Shown: in pieces, positions 28,569 to 37,640 of the stretch
Layout of the letters: the number at the start of each line of letters is the position of its first letter
Numbering within the stretch: the first letter of the stretch is position 1
Origin: Mycobacterium branderi
Lineage (GTDB): Bacteria; Actinomycetota; Actinomycetes; Mycobacteriales; Mycobacteriaceae
Length of the DNA: 64,000 nucleotides
Reading direction: 5' to 3'
Assembly (NCBI RefSeq): GCF_010728725.1
Contig: NZ_AP022606.1
Coordinates: 3,472,001 to 3,536,000, forward strand
Program-made: the position numbers and the translations under genes
Notes under the pieces: generated by a model
Told to the model about the DNA's origin: nothing
Databases searched by the model: none
The model's input: only the letters and a program-made list of their open reading frames with translations

Positions 28569-30497
28569 TTGTGTCCCGAGGGCGCTGCCTCGATACCCTG
28601 GACGTACCCGCGCCGCGCCGCACCGCACCCGTCGTACCAGGAGATTCCCATCAGCAGCTTCGCCGACCAGACCTTCACCGCGCCGGCGCAGATTCGGAAC
28701 TTCTGCATCATCGCCCACATCGACCACGGCAAGTCCACGCTGGCCGACCGGATGCTGCAGCTCACCGGTGTGGTCGACGAGCGGTCCATGCGCGCGCAAT
28801 ACCTCGACCGGATGGACATCGAGCGGGAACGCGGGATCACGATCAAGGCGCAGAACGTGCGGCTGCCGTGGCGAGTGGGCGATACCGACCACGTGCTGCA
28901 CCTGATCGACACGCCGGGCCACGTCGACTTCACCTACGAGGTCTCCCGCGCGCTGGCCGCCTGCGAGGGCGCGGTGCTGCTGGTCGACGCCGCGCAGGGC
29001 ATCGAGGCGCAGACGCTCGCCAACCTCTATTTGGCGCTGGACCGCGACCTGGTGATTATCCCGGTGCTCAACAAGATCGACCTGCCCGCCGCCGACCCGG
29101 ACCGCTACGCCGGCGAGATCGCCCACATCATCGGCTGCGAGCCCAGCGACGTCTTGAGGGTCTCCGGCAAGACCGGCGAGGGCGTGCCCGAACTGCTCGA
29201 CGCCGTCGTCAAGCAGGTCCCCCCACCGCAAGGTGACGCCGAAGCCCCAACGCGGGCAATGATTTTCGACTCGGTGTACGACATCTACCGCGGCGTGGTG
29301 ACCTATGTGCGGGTGGTCGACGGCAAGATCACACCGCGCGAGCGCATCGCGATGATGTCCACCGGCGCCACCCACGAGCTGCTGGAGGTGGGCATCGTCT
29401 CGCCGGAGCCCAAGGCCAGCGACGGCCTGGGTGTGGGGGAGGTCGGTTACCTGATCACCGGCGTCAAAGACGTCCGGCAGTCCAAGGTCGGCGACACGGT
29501 GACGACGGCTCGGCACGGCGCCACCGAGCCGCTGACCGGCTACCGCGAGCCCAAGCCGATGGTGTACTCGGGCCTGTATCCCGTCGACGGCTCGGACTAC
29601 CCGGATCTGCGCGACGCGCTGGACAAGTTGCAGCTCAACGACGCGGCGCTCACCTATGAACCGGAAACGTCGGTGGCGCTGGGCTTCGGATTCCGTTGCG
29701 GCTTTTTGGGTTTGCTGCACATGGAGATCACCCGCGAGCGCCTCGAACGCGAATTCGACCTCGACCTGATCTCGACCTCGCCCAACGTGGTCTACCGGGT
29801 GATCTTGGAAGGGGGAAGCGCCGACGGCATCCTCGTCACCAATCCGTCGGACTGGCCGGAGGGCAAGATCCGCACGGTCTACGAGCCCGTCGTCAAGACC
29901 ACGATCATCGCGCCCAGCGAATTCATCGGCACCATCATGGAACTCTGCCAATCCCGGCGCGGCGAGCTGGGCGGCATGGACTACTTGTCGCCCGAGCGGG
30001 TGGAGCTGCGCTACACGATGCCGTTGGGCGAGATCATCTTCGACTTCTTCGACTCGTTGAAGTCACGCACCCGCGGCTATGCCAGCCTGGACTACGAGGA
30101 GGCCGGCGAGCAGGAAGCCGCGCTGGTCAAGGTCGACATCCTGTTGCAGGGCGAGGCCGTCGACGCATTCAGCGCGATCGTGCACCGCGACGCGGCGGCC
30201 GCCTACGGCAACAAGATGACTACCAAACTCAAAGAACTGATCCCGCGTCAGCAGTTCGAGGTGCCGGTGCAGGCCGCGATCGGCTCGAAAATCATTGCGC
30301 GAGAAAACATTCGGGCGATCCGCAAGGACGTGCTGTCCAAGTGCTACGGCGGCGACATCACCCGCAAGCGCAAACTGCTGGAAAAGCAGAAGGAAGGCAA
30401 GAAGCGGATGAAGACCATCGGACGGGTCGACGTGCCGCAGGAAGCCTTCGTCGCCGCGCTGTCGGCCGACGCGGCGGGCGACAAGGCCAAGAAGTAG
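28569..30497 (+). CDS. lepA: Elongation factor 4 (LepA)
   Basis: A translational GTPase of up to 642 residues that binds ribosomes and affects translocation and initiation. G1 is AHIDHGKST, the RERGITI region follows, G3 is DTPGHVD and G4 is NKID. The [14 protein letters not shown] segment and the C-terminal [33 protein letters not shown] and [23 protein letters not shown] motifs are diagnostic of LepA. Start uncertain: TTG 28569 opens the frame, but AGGAG at 28639-28643 sits 6 nt before ATC 28650, where the conserved protein ([10 protein letters not shown]) begins and where no ATG/GTG/TTG exists. Convergent with the trehalase gene, 3 bp apart. Confidence 0.95.
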   Translation: MCPEGAASIPWTYPRRAAPHPSYQEIPISSFADQTFTAPAQIRNFCIIAHIDHGKSTLADRMLQLTGVVDERSMRAQYLDRMDIERERGITIKAQNVRLPWRVGDTDHVLHLIDTPGHVDFTYEVSRALAACEGAVLLVDAAQGIEAQTLANLYLALDRDLVIIPVLNKIDLPAADPDRYAGEIAHIIGCEPSDVLRVSGKTGEGVPELLDAVVKQVPPPQGDAEAPTRAMIFDSVYDIYRGVVTYVRVVDGKITPRERIAMMSTGATHELLEVGIVSPEPKASDGLGVGEVGYLITGVKDVRQSKVGDTVTTARHGATEPLTGYREPKPMVYSGLYPVDGSDYPDLRDALDKLQLNDAALTYEPETSVALGFGFRCGFLGLLHMEITRERLEREFDLDLISTSPNVVYRVILEGGSADGILVTNPSDWPEGKIRTVYEPVVKTTIIAPSEFIGTIMELCQSRRGELGGMDYLSPERVELRYTMPLGEIIFDFFDSLKSRTRGYASLDYEEAGEQEAALVKVDILLQGEAVDAFSAIVHRDAAAAYGNKMTTKLKELIPRQQFEVPVQAAIGSKIIARENIRAIRKDVLSKCYGGDITRKRKLLEKQKEGKKRMKTIGRVDVPQEAFVAALSADAAGDKAKK

Positions 30498-30500
30498 CGG

Positions 30501-32501
30501 CTACATCGGCGCGTTGGCGGGCTGGAACACCCCGGTGGAGTCGGCCTCTTCCTCGGCGCGGATCACGTGCACGACCGCGTTGATCAACGCCAGGTGGGTG
30601 AACGCCTGCGGGAAGTTGCCCAAGTGCCGGCCGGTGCGTGCCTCGATCTCCTCTGCGTAGAGGTGCAGCGGGCTGGCGAACGACAACAGCCGTTCGCATA
30701 GATACTTGGCGCGGCTCACCTCGCCGATCTCGACCAGCGCCGACACCAGCCAGAACGAGCAGATCGTGAACGTGCCCTCCTCGCCGGTGAGCCCGTCGTC
30801 GGTCTCCTCGACCCGGTAGCGCAGCACCAGGCCCTGTTCGGTGAGGTTGTCGGCGATCGCCAGCACCGTCGCGCGCACCCGCGGGTCGTCCGGCGGCAGG
30901 AACCGGGTCAGGACCACCATCAGCAGCGAGGCGTCCAGCGCGTCGGTGTTGTAGTGCTGCTTGAACACTCCGTTCGCGTTGACCCCGTGGTGGAGGATGT
31001 CGGCCTTGATCTCCTCGGCGATTGCCCGCCACTGCTGGGCGTAGCTCTTCTCGCCCTGCCGCTCGGCCAGCTTGGCGCCGCGGTCCAGCGCGACCCAGCA
31101 CATCACCTTCGACGACGTGAAGTGTTGCGGTTCGCCGCGCACCTCCCAGATCCCGCGGTCGGGTTCCCGCCAGTGCTTTGCCGCCTCTTCCACCTGCTTC
31201 TTCAGCACCGGCCACAGCGTCTCGGGGATCTGCTCGCGGGATTTGGAGTGCAGGTAGAACGAGTCGAGGATGCTGCCCCAGATGTCGTGCTGTTCCTGGT
31301 TGTAGGCGCCGTTGCCGATCCGGACCGGGCGGGCGTGGTCGTAGCCGGACAAGTGGTGCAGTTCGGATTCCTCGAGGCTGCGTTCGCCGCCGACGCCGTA
31401 CATCACCTGCAGCGGATGGCGCTCACCGTTGTTGGCGCCGGACACGTCGGCGATGAACGCGAAGAAGTCGTCGGCCTCACGGTCCAGACCAAGCGTGTAC
31501 AGGCCCCACAGCGCGAACGTCGAGTCGCGAATCCAGGCATAGCGGTAGTCCCAATTGCGTTCGCCCTGCGGGGTTTCCGGAAGCGAGGTGGTGCTGGCCG
31601 CCAGCAGGGCGCCGGTTGGCGAATACGTCAAACCCTTCAGCGTCAGCGCGCTGCGCTGCAGATACGCCCGCCATGGATGGTCGGGGAAGTTGCCGATGTT
31701 GATCCACTGCCGCCACGACTCGGTGGTCTGCCACATCTTGTCGGCGGCCTCTTCGTAGGTCTGCGGCGCGGGGTGCTTGGACCAACTGAGCGCGACGAAC
31801 ACGTCGTCGCCTTCCTTGAGCCGAGTGCGCGCCCGCGCTTCCCGGCCCTCCAGCCCGATCCGCAGATTGGTGGTCAGCCGCAGCGTCGGATGGGCGTCGG
31901 GGTTTTGTTTGGCCCGCGCGATCGCTTCGCCGTAGGCGCTGGCCGAGTATTCCCAGGCGGCGCCCACCCGGTGGTAGTCGAACGCCGGCTCGCAGCTCAT
32001 CATCAGCTCGACGGTGCCGGACACGCAGCGCACAGTCCGCAGCAGGATGTGCTCGGCATCCCAGTCCATCGGGGTGCGACGATGTGTGCGGGACCGCCGC
32101 TCGATGTCATGCCACGGCCCCATGACCAGCGCGTCACGCACGATCAGCCAGCCGGTGTGGGTTTGCCAGGTGGTCTCCATGATCAGGCTGCCGGGCAGAT
32201 AGCGCCGCGCCGAGGGCACCGAGACGCCGTACGGGCCGAGCCGGAAGTGGCCGGCACTGCGGTCCAGGATTGCGCCGAAGACGCTCGGCGAGTCCGGCCG
32301 CGGCACGCACAGCCACTCCACCGAGCCGGCCGGCGAAATCAGGCAGGTCGTCTCGCAGTCGGACAAAAACGCATAGTCGGCAATCGGCGGGAAGGGGTTC
32401 CGCAGCGAGCCACCGGGCGTGACCGGCACCGGGGACGTGATGGTGAACGGCGCGGCTCGGTCCTCGGAGGTGTCGTCGGCAGACTCGGCATGCAGGACCA
32501 T
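30501..32501 (-). CDS. GH15-family trehalase (Rv2402-like)
   Basis: A 666-residue glycoside hydrolase family 15 protein. The N-terminal beta-sandwich starts with PIADYAFLSDCETTCLI and GSVEWLCVPRPDSPS. The catalytic (alpha/alpha)6 barrel has NWDYRYAWIRDSTFAL, with the usual acid residues, and later EGTFTICSFWLVSAL, the second catalytic region. The homologous mycobacterial enzyme (Rv2402 and its M. smegmatis counterpart) hydrolyses trehalose to glucose, so a trehalase is the best call rather than glucoamylase. Located in the cytosol (no signal peptide). It faces lepA tail to tail, as in M. tuberculosis. Confidence 0.88.
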   Translation of the reverse strand: MVLHAESADDTSEDRAAPFTITSPVPVTPGGSLRNPFPPIADYAFLSDCETTCLISPAGSVEWLCVPRPDSPSVFGAILDRSAGHFRLGPYGVSVPSARRYLPGSLIMETTWQTHTGWLIVRDALVMGPWHDIERRSRTHRRTPMDWDAEHILLRTVRCVSGTVELMMSCEPAFDYHRVGAAWEYSASAYGEAIARAKQNPDAHPTLRLTTNLRIGLEGREARARTRLKEGDDVFVALSWSKHPAPQTYEEAADKMWQTTESWRQWINIGNFPDHPWRAYLQRSALTLKGLTYSPTGALLAASTTSLPETPQGERNWDYRYAWIRDSTFALWGLYTLGLDREADDFFAFIADVSGANNGERHPLQVMYGVGGERSLEESELHHLSGYDHARPVRIGNGAYNQEQHDIWGSILDSFYLHSKSREQIPETLWPVLKKQVEEAAKHWREPDRGIWEVRGEPQHFTSSKVMCWVALDRGAKLAERQGEKSYAQQWRAIAEEIKADILHHGVNANGVFKQHYNTDALDASLLMVVLTRFLPPDDPRVRATVLAIADNLTEQGLVLRYRVEETDDGLTGEEGTFTICSFWLVSALVEIGEVSRAKYLCERLLSFASPLHLYAEEIEARTGRHLGNFPQAFTHLALINAVVHVIRAEEEADSTGVFQPANAPM

Positions 32502-32613
32502 GCCGACATCATCATCTGCCGACCACGCCGGCGTCCACTAGGGGCGGGGCGTGTCCGGGCGGTCCGAGTCGGCCGCGTTGGTTTCGCCCGTCGCGGGGAA
32601 TAGGGTGAGCTCG

Positions 32614-32808
32614 ATGGACGGGTTCCTCAGTTGGTGGGACGGCGTCGAGTTGTGGTTGTCCGGACTCGGGTTCGTCCTGCAGACCATCGTGGTGATGCCG
32701 GTTGTGCTGGCGTTGGCCTACCTCATTGCGCTGGTGCTGGACTCGATGCTGGGCCGCGGCATCCGGCTGATGCGCCGCGCCCGTCATGCCGACGAAGGCC
32801 GCGGGTGA
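32614..32808 (+). CDS. 64-residue single-pass membrane protein
   Basis: A small protein from ATG 32614 with an aromatic N-terminus (MDGFLSWWDGVELWLSGLGF), a hydrophobic helix (LQTIVVMPVVLALAYLIALVL) and a basic tail (GRGIRLMRRARHADEGRG). A longer frame starts at 32551, but ATG 32614 gives a compact membrane protein. Its position between the trehalase and subI matches a small membrane protein gene in M. tuberculosis. The last codons overlap the next tiny gene by 4 nt. Function unknown. Confidence 0.7.
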   Translation: MDGFLSWWDGVELWLSGLGFVLQTIVVMPVVLALAYLIALVLDSMLGRGIRLMRRARHADEGRG

Positions 32809-32891
32809 CCGGCATGCCACGCTCGCAGGTGACGTTGGTGCTGGTCACCCTGGTGGTGCTGGTGATCGTCACCTGGTGGCTGACGCGCTGA
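32805..32891 (+). CDS. 28-residue membrane peptide, coupled to the previous gene
   Basis: GTG 32805 overlaps the stop of the 64-residue protein (GTGA), and the frame encodes MTGMPRSQ followed by one hydrophobic helix (VTLVLVTLVVLVIVTWW) and LTR. The overlap, composition and clean end make a real peptide more likely than chance. Function unknown. It ends 15 bp before the -10 hexamer of the subI leader. Confidence 0.55.
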   Translation: MTGMPRSQVTLVLVTLVVLVIVTWWLTR

Positions 32892-32906
32892 TTCGGCGGA
32901 TTCTGT

Positions 32907-32912
32907 TAGGCT
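32907..32912 (+). promoter_or_regulatory. -10 element for the leaderless leader-peptide mRNA of the subI operon
   Basis: TAGGCT matches the mycobacterial -10 pattern TANNNT. Exactly 7 nt separate it from the ATG at 32920, the spacing expected if transcription starts on the A of that ATG. This predicts a leaderless transcript for the short cysteine-rich ORF. Confidence 0.65.
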
Positions 32913-32919
32913 TCGCGCC

Positions 32920-33012
32920 ATGCCTACAGCGACCGGCAACAAAGAGTGCTATGTCTTGGCGCTCATTGCCGTGGGGAATTGCGCTGTAGCCGACGTGCAC
33001 TGTTGTCGCTGA
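32920..33012 (+). CDS. Cysteine-rich leaderless short ORF upstream of subI (attenuator leader peptide)
   Basis: A 30-residue peptide with cysteines at positions 10, 21, 28 and 29, ending VHCCR and stop. The adjacent cysteine codons (33001-33006) lie at the end of the frame. Polycysteine leaderless short ORFs that regulate sulfur genes by ribosome stalling when Cys-tRNA is scarce are known in mycobacteria. This one has the expected signs: a leaderless -10, terminal Cys-Cys, a structured leader downstream, and a sulfate transport operon as target. The peptide itself probably has no function beyond being translated. Confidence 0.75.
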   Translation: MPTATGNKECYVLALIAVGNCAVADVHCCR

Positions 33013-33016
33013 CTGA

Positions 33017-33122
33017 AATACCCGCGCGCGGTCTGGCGTCGGAGTCGGCGGAATTCGGCAATTCAGACCTGAGCCTTTCCGGAGCGACGGGTATTGAGAT
33101 CCGAAAGCCCGGCACGGAAAGG
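33017..33122 (+). promoter_or_regulatory. Structured attenuator leader in front of subI
   Basis: Two 8-bp perfect inverted repeats interlock. AATACCCG (33017-33024) pairs with CGGGTATT (33088-33095), and CCTTTCCG (33074-33081) pairs with CGGAAAGG (33115-33122). The second pair buries the Shine-Dalgarno sequence GGAAAGG (33116-33122) of subI, whose ATG is at 33127. Because the arms cross, the two helices cannot both form except as a pseudoknot, which suggests alternative states. The first arm starts 5 nt after the leader-peptide stop, within reach of a ribosome stalled at the Cys-Cys codons. Which state a stalled ribosome favours is not clear by eye. Confidence 0.65.
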
Positions 33123-33126
33123 TCCA

Positions 33127-34155
33127 ATGCTCAACCTCGTCAAAGGTTCGTCGCGCGTCATCGCCCTCGCGCTCGGCGTCGGCGTGGTGGCGGCGTGCCA
33201 CGGTGGCGCCAGCGACGTCGTCGGCGGCGGCGGGCCCGGCGATGCGCGCACCAGCATCACGCTGGTCGCCTACTCGGCACCGGAACCGGGGTGGAGCAAG
33301 GTGATTCCGGCGTTCAACGCCTCACAGGAGGGCAAGGGCGTGCAGGTGATCACCTCCTACGGCGCCTCGGGCGACCAGTCGCGCGGCGTCGCCGCCGGCA
33401 AGCCCGCCGATATCGTCAACTTCTCGGTCGAACCCGACATCACCCGGCTTGTCAAGGCGGGCAAGGTTTCCAAGGATTGGGACAAAGACGCCACCAAGGG
33501 CATTCCGTTCGGTTCGGTGGTGACGTTGGTGGTGCGGCAGGGCAATCCGAAAAACATCAAGGACTGGGACGATTTACTGAGGCCCGGCGTGGAAGTCATC
33601 ACACCAAGCCCGTTGAGTTCGGGGTCGGCGAAATGGAATCTGCTGGCTCCCTACGCGGTCAAGAGCGAGGGTGGGCGAAATCCTCAGGCGGGCGTGGACT
33701 TCGTCGACAAACTGGTGAGCCAACACGTCAAATTGCGCCCGGGCTCGGGGCGCGAGGCCACCGACGTGTTCGTCCAGGGCAGCGGCGACGTGCTGATCAG
33801 TTACGAGAACGAGGCCATCGCCACTGAGCGGCAAGGCAAGCCGATCACCCACGTCAACCCGCCGCAGACCTTCAAAATCGAGAACCCGCTGGCGGTGGTG
33901 ACCAACAGCACCCACCTGGACACCGCGACCGCGTTCAAGAACTTTCAGTACACCGAGCAGGCTCAGAAGATTTGGGCGCAGGCCGGTTTCCGTCCCGTCG
34001 ACCCGGCCGTCGCCGCCGAGGTTCGCGGCCAGTTCCCGGTGCCGCTCAAGCTGTGGACGATCACCGATCTGGGCGGCTGGGACACCGTGGATCCACGGCT
34101 GTTCGACAAGAACAGCGGCAGCATCACCGGAATCTACATGCGGGCCACCGGATGA
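33127..34155 (+). CDS. subI: Sulfate-binding lipoprotein of the sulfate ABC importer
   Basis: A 342-residue periplasmic-type binding protein. The signal peptide ends in a lipobox (VVAAC, modified Cys24), so it is anchored on the outer face of the membrane. The mature part has the sulfate-binding family pattern: LVAYSAPEPGWSKVIPAFN, TSYGASGDQSRGVAAGKPADIVNFS, ITPSPLSSGSAKWN, DVLISYENEAI. It delivers sulfate (and probably thiosulfate) to CysT-CysW-CysA. ATG 33127 is chosen because GGAAAGG lies just before it and it gives a proper signal peptide. cysT follows after 46 bp with its own GAGGAGGAG site. Confidence 0.93.
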   Translation: MLNLVKGSSRVIALALGVGVVAACHGGASDVVGGGGPGDARTSITLVAYSAPEPGWSKVIPAFNASQEGKGVQVITSYGASGDQSRGVAAGKPADIVNFSVEPDITRLVKAGKVSKDWDKDATKGIPFGSVVTLVVRQGNPKNIKDWDDLLRPGVEVITPSPLSSGSAKWNLLAPYAVKSEGGRNPQAGVDFVDKLVSQHVKLRPGSGREATDVFVQGSGDVLISYENEAIATERQGKPITHVNPPQTFKIENPLAVVTNSTHLDTATAFKNFQYTEQAQKIWAQAGFRPVDPAVAAEVRGQFPVPLKLWTITDLGGWDTVDPRLFDKNSGSITGIYMRATG

Positions 34156-34201
34156 TCGCGCCCGCGACGATGCAGAGCGAAGCGATGAGGAGGAGCGGCG
34201 C

Positions 34202-35032
34202 ATGACGACGGCGACGCTGACACCCAATCTGAGCGCCGCGCGCCGCGGCGGCACATCGCTGCGCGTCGGGGTGGCGATGGGGTGGCTGTCGGTGATTGTG
34301 CTGCTGCCGTTAGCCGCGATCGGCTGGCAAGCCGTCGGCGGCGGCTGGCGTGCGTTTTGGCTGGCGGTCAGCTCCAATGCCGCGCTGGAGTCGTTCCGGG
34401 TGACGCTGACGATTTCGGCCGGGGTCACGCTGTTGAACCTGGTGTTCGGCATGTTGATCGCCTGGGTGCTGGTACGCGACGATTTCCCGGGCAAGCGCCT
34501 GATCGACACCATCATCGACCTGCCGTTCGCGTTACCGACCATCGTCGCCAGCCTGGTGATGCTGGCGCTTTATGGTCCGCACAGTCCGGTCGGCCTGCAT
34601 CTGCAACACACCGGCTGGGGTGTGGCGGTGGCTCTGGCGTTCGTCACGCTGCCGTTCGTGGTGCGTGCCGTGCAGCCGGTGCTGCTCGAAATCGACCGCG
34701 AGGCCGAGGAAGCGGCGGCGTCGCTGGGCGCCAACAACGCGACGATCTTCACGTCGGTGGTGCTGCCGTCGCTGACGCCTTCGCTGTTGTCCGGTGCGGG
34801 GCTGGCGTTTTCGCGGGCCATCGGTGAGTTCGGCTCGGTCGTCCTGATCGGTGGAGCGGTGCCCGGGAAAACCGAAGTGTCCTCGCAGTGGATCCGCACC
34901 TTGATCGAGAACGACGACCGCACCGGGGCCGCTGCGATATCGATTGTGCTGCTGGGCATTTCGTTCGTGGTGCTGTTCATCCTACGCACGTTGGGGGCGC
35001 GCGCGGCCAAGCGTGAGGAGTTGTCGGTATGA
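34202..35032 (+). CDS. cysT: Sulfate ABC transporter permease CysT
   Basis: A 276-residue permease with about six membrane helices. The cytoplasmic EAA loop ([27 protein letters not shown], about residues 162-188) contacts the ATPase. The N-terminal extension is short and polar. It forms the channel with CysW. It starts at ATG 34202 after a strong GAGGAGGAG site, and its stop overlaps the cysW start (ATGA). Confidence 0.93.
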   Translation: MTTATLTPNLSAARRGGTSLRVGVAMGWLSVIVLLPLAAIGWQAVGGGWRAFWLAVSSNAALESFRVTLTISAGVTLLNLVFGMLIAWVLVRDDFPGKRLIDTIIDLPFALPTIVASLVMLALYGPHSPVGLHLQHTGWGVAVALAFVTLPFVVRAVQPVLLEIDREAEEAAASLGANNATIFTSVVLPSLTPSLLSGAGLAFSRAIGEFGSVVLIGGAVPGKTEVSSQWIRTLIENDDRTGAAAISIVLLGISFVVLFILRTLGARAAKREELSV

Positions 35033-35844
35033 CGACCTCGCCGCGCGTCCGCTATGTGCTGCGCTCCGTCGCGCTCGGTTATATCGCCGTGCTGCTGATC
35101 GTGCCGGTGGCGCTGATCCTGTGGCGCACCTTGTCGCCCGGCCTTGGTCAGTTCTATGCCTGGGTCAGCACTCCCGCGGCGATCTCGGCGCTGCAGCTGT
35201 CGCTGCTGGTGGTCGCGATCGTGGTGCCGCTGAACGTGATCTTCGGCATCCCGACGGCATTGATGCTGGCGCGCAATCGGTTCCGCGGCAAGGGTTTGCT
35301 GCAAGCAATCATCGACCTGCCGTTCGCCGTCTCACCCGTCATCGTGGGCGTGGCGCTGATCGTGCTGTGGGGATCGGCCGGCGTGCTGGGCTTCGTGGAG
35401 CGAGATCTCGGACTGAAGATCATCTTCAGTCTGCCGGGAATCGTGCTCGCCAGTGTTTTCGTCACGCTGCCGTTCGTGGTCCGCGAAGTCGAACCGGTGT
35501 TGCACGAACTTGGCACCGATCAGGAAGAGGCGGCGGCAACGCTGGGTTCGTCGTGGTGGCAGACGTTTTGGCGGATCACATTGCCGTCCATCCGGTGGGG
35601 ACTGACCTACGGCATCGTGCTGACCATTGCCCGAACGCTCGGCGAGTACGGCGCGGTCCTGATGGTGTCGTCGAATCTGCCGGGGAAATCGCAGACATTG
35701 ACGCTGCTGGTATCCGACCGCTACAACCGGGGCGCCGAGTACGGTGCCTACGCGTTGTCGACATTGCTGATGGCGGTATCGGTGGTAGTGCTGATCGTCC
35801 AGGTGCTGCTGGACGTCCGGCGGGTAGGCAAGGAGGTCGCATGA
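35029..35844 (+). CDS. cysW: Sulfate ABC transporter permease CysW
   Basis: A 271-residue permease paralogous to CysT. Six helices are visible. [17 protein letters not shown] is typical of CysW, and the EAA loop is [27 protein letters not shown] (about residues 160-186). It overlaps cysT upstream and cysA downstream by 4 nt each (ATGA), so the three proteins are translated together in matched amounts. Confidence 0.93.
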   Translation: MTTSPRVRYVLRSVALGYIAVLLIVPVALILWRTLSPGLGQFYAWVSTPAAISALQLSLLVVAIVVPLNVIFGIPTALMLARNRFRGKGLLQAIIDLPFAVSPVIVGVALIVLWGSAGVLGFVERDLGLKIIFSLPGIVLASVFVTLPFVVREVEPVLHELGTDQEEAAATLGSSWWQTFWRITLPSIRWGLTYGIVLTIARTLGEYGAVLMVSSNLPGKSQTLTLLVSDRYNRGAEYGAYALSTLLMAVSVVVLIVQVLLDVRRVGKEVA

Positions 35845-36878
35845 CCAACAACGCGATCATCGTGCAGGGCGCCAACAAGCGCCATGGCAACTTCGTCGCG
35901 CTCGACAACGTCGACTTTACGGTTCCCGCCGGCTCGCTGACGGCGCTGCTGGGCCCCAGTGGATCCGGCAAGTCGACGCTGCTACGCGCCATCGCCGGAC
36001 TCGACCAGCCCGACACCGGAACCATCACGATCAACGGCCGCGACGTCACCCGGGTGCCGCCGCAGCGGCGCGGCATCGGATTCGTGTTCCAGCACTACGC
36101 AGCGTTCAAGCATTTGACTGTGCGCGACAACGTCGCGTTCGGGTTGAAGATCCGTCGCCGGCCGAAGGCCGAGATCACCAAGAAGGTGGACAACCTGCTG
36201 GAAGTGGTGGGGCTCAGCGGATTTCAGGACCGTTACCCCAACCAGCTCTCCGGCGGGCAGCGTCAGCGGATGGCACTGGCTCGCGCGCTGGCCGTCGACC
36301 CCCAGGTGCTGCTGCTCGACGAGCCGTTCGGCGCGCTGGACGCCAAAGTCCGCGAGGATCTGCGGGCCTGGCTACGCCGACTGCACGACGAGGTGCATGT
36401 CACCACCGTGCTGGTGACCCACGACCAGGCCGAGGCGCTCGACGTCGCCGACCGCATCGCGGTGCTCAACAAGGGCCACATCGAGCAGGTCGGGTCGCCG
36501 GCCGAGGTCTACGACACCCCGGCGAACGCCTTCGTCATGTCGTTTCTGGGAGCGGTGTCGTCGCTGAACGGCACTCTCGTCCGGCCGCACGACATCCGCG
36601 TCGGCCGCAGACCCGATATGAAGATCGCCGCCAGCGACGCCGCCGCCGAGTCCGCCGGCGTCGTTCGCGCCACCATCGATCGGGTGGTCATGCTGGGCTT
36701 CGAAGTTCGCGTGGAATTGACCAACGCCGCCACCGGCGGGCCGTTCACCGCACAGATCACCCGCGGCGACGCCGAGGCGTTGGCCCTGCGGGAGGGGGAC
36801 ACCGTCTACGTGGCCGCCACCCGGGTACCGCCGATCGCGGGGGAAGTCAGTGCACCGGTAGCCGACGCGTTGGCGTAG
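35841..36878 (+). CDS. cysA: Sulfate ABC transporter ATP-binding protein CysA
   Basis: A 345-residue ATPase driving sulfate uptake. Walker A is GPSGSGKST (about residues 35-43), the Q-loop is [14 protein letters not shown], the signature is LSGGQRQR, and Walker B is [11 protein letters not shown], followed by the H-loop histidine in [14 protein letters not shown]. The C-terminal 100 residues form a TOBE-like regulatory domain ([15 protein letters not shown]). AAGGAGG precedes ATG 35841, which overlaps the cysW stop. A hairpin follows the gene. Confidence 0.95.
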   Translation: MTNNAIIVQGANKRHGNFVALDNVDFTVPAGSLTALLGPSGSGKSTLLRAIAGLDQPDTGTITINGRDVTRVPPQRRGIGFVFQHYAAFKHLTVRDNVAFGLKIRRRPKAEITKKVDNLLEVVGLSGFQDRYPNQLSGGQRQRMALARALAVDPQVLLLDEPFGALDAKVREDLRAWLRRLHDEVHVTTVLVTHDQAEALDVADRIAVLNKGHIEQVGSPAEVYDTPANAFVMSFLGAVSSLNGTLVRPHDIRVGRRPDMKIAASDAAAESAGVVRATIDRVVMLGFEVRVELTNAATGGPFTAQITRGDAEALALREGDTVYVAATRVPPIAGEVSAPVADALA

Positions 36879-36890
36879 CGTTGGCCGAGT

Positions 36891-36936
36891 GTGAATTGCG
36901 CGACGCGACACGCCGAAAACTCGTCGCCGAATTCAC
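36891..36936. terminator. Hairpin between the convergent cysA and chelatase genes
   Basis: GTGAATT (36891-36897) pairs with AATTCAC (36930-36936). After two mismatched bases, GCGACG pairs with CGTCGC inside, giving a 13-bp interrupted stem. It lies in the 69-bp gap between two convergent operons. There is no T tract, which is common for mycobacterial terminator candidates. Confidence 0.55.
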
Positions 36937-36947
36937 AGTCGAAGGCG

Positions 36948-37640
36948 TCAGGCGGCGACGGCCTCGGCCAATGCTTCGTCGTAGCGGTCCAGCACGGTTT
37001 CGGCGACCAACCGGTGTGCGCCCAGGGTTGCGGCCATCGGAATACCGTTGTCGCCCGCATAGTCGGACACCCGGTCGAGCAGTCGCCCCGGTGCCAGGAA
37101 CCACGGCGCGATGACCACCTGCCGGGCGCCGCGCCGGCGCAAGTCCTCGACACCGTCGGCGATCGAGCCAGGGGAGGTGGCGAACGCCGTCGTCGCGGCT
37201 GCCCAGTGAGTGCCCGCCGACAGCTTCGCCGACACAGATGCGGTGCGGGCGTTCGCCACCGCATGCGACGACCCGATCGCGACCACCAGCACGCCGAGCC
37301 CGATGTCAGCGCTGGAAACGCCGACACCGCTTAGCCTTTCGCGCAGCACTGCCACCAGGCGATCGTCTTCGCCGAGCACCTCCGCCTGCCGCACACCGGC
37401 AAAACCCGTGATCTGCCTTGGGATGTCGATGCGGGCGTGATAGGCGTCGGCGAGCAAAAACGGGGTGACCACCGCGCCGGGCGTCAGCACCTCAGGCAGG
37501 CTGGGTGTGTTCAGCTCGCAGAACGCGACGCGCACGTCAAGGCCGGGCCGCAACAGCCGCAGCCGAGCGGCGACCGCCTGGGCATTGGCCGCCGACCGCG
37601 GGTCCGCACTGCCGTGCGCGGTCAGTACCAGACAAGTCAC
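36948..37640 (-). CDS. Sirohydrochlorin ferrochelatase-like protein (CbiX/SirB family)
   Basis: A 230-residue protein with two CbiX-like halves. The first starts CLVLTAHGSADPRSAANAQAVA, with the metal-binding histidine in AHGS; ending motifs include TPFLLADAYHARIDIP. The second half has VLVVAIGSSHAVANA and VIAPWFLAPGRLLDRV. The family inserts iron into sirohydrochlorin to make siroheme, the cofactor of NirA in the same operon. GTG 37640 overlaps the cysH stop (GTGA); ATG 37658 is the alternative. M. tuberculosis has the same gene order (Rv2393). Confidence 0.85.
   Translation of the reverse strand: MTCLVLTAHGSADPRSAANAQAVAARLRLLRPGLDVRVAFCELNTPSLPEVLTPGAVVTPFLLADAYHARIDIPRQITGFAGVRQAEVLGEDDRLVAVLRERLSGVGVSSADIGLGVLVVAIGSSHAVANARTASVSAKLSAGTHWAAATTAFATSPGSIADGVEDLRRRGARQVVIAPWFLAPGRLLDRVSDYAGDNGIPMAATLGAHRLVAETVLDRYDEALAEAVAA

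Noticed and set aside
28542..29951. Upstream extension of the MazF-like gene to a 665-codon frame
   Set aside because: The extension is antisense to lepA; the conserved protein begins at ATG 28541.
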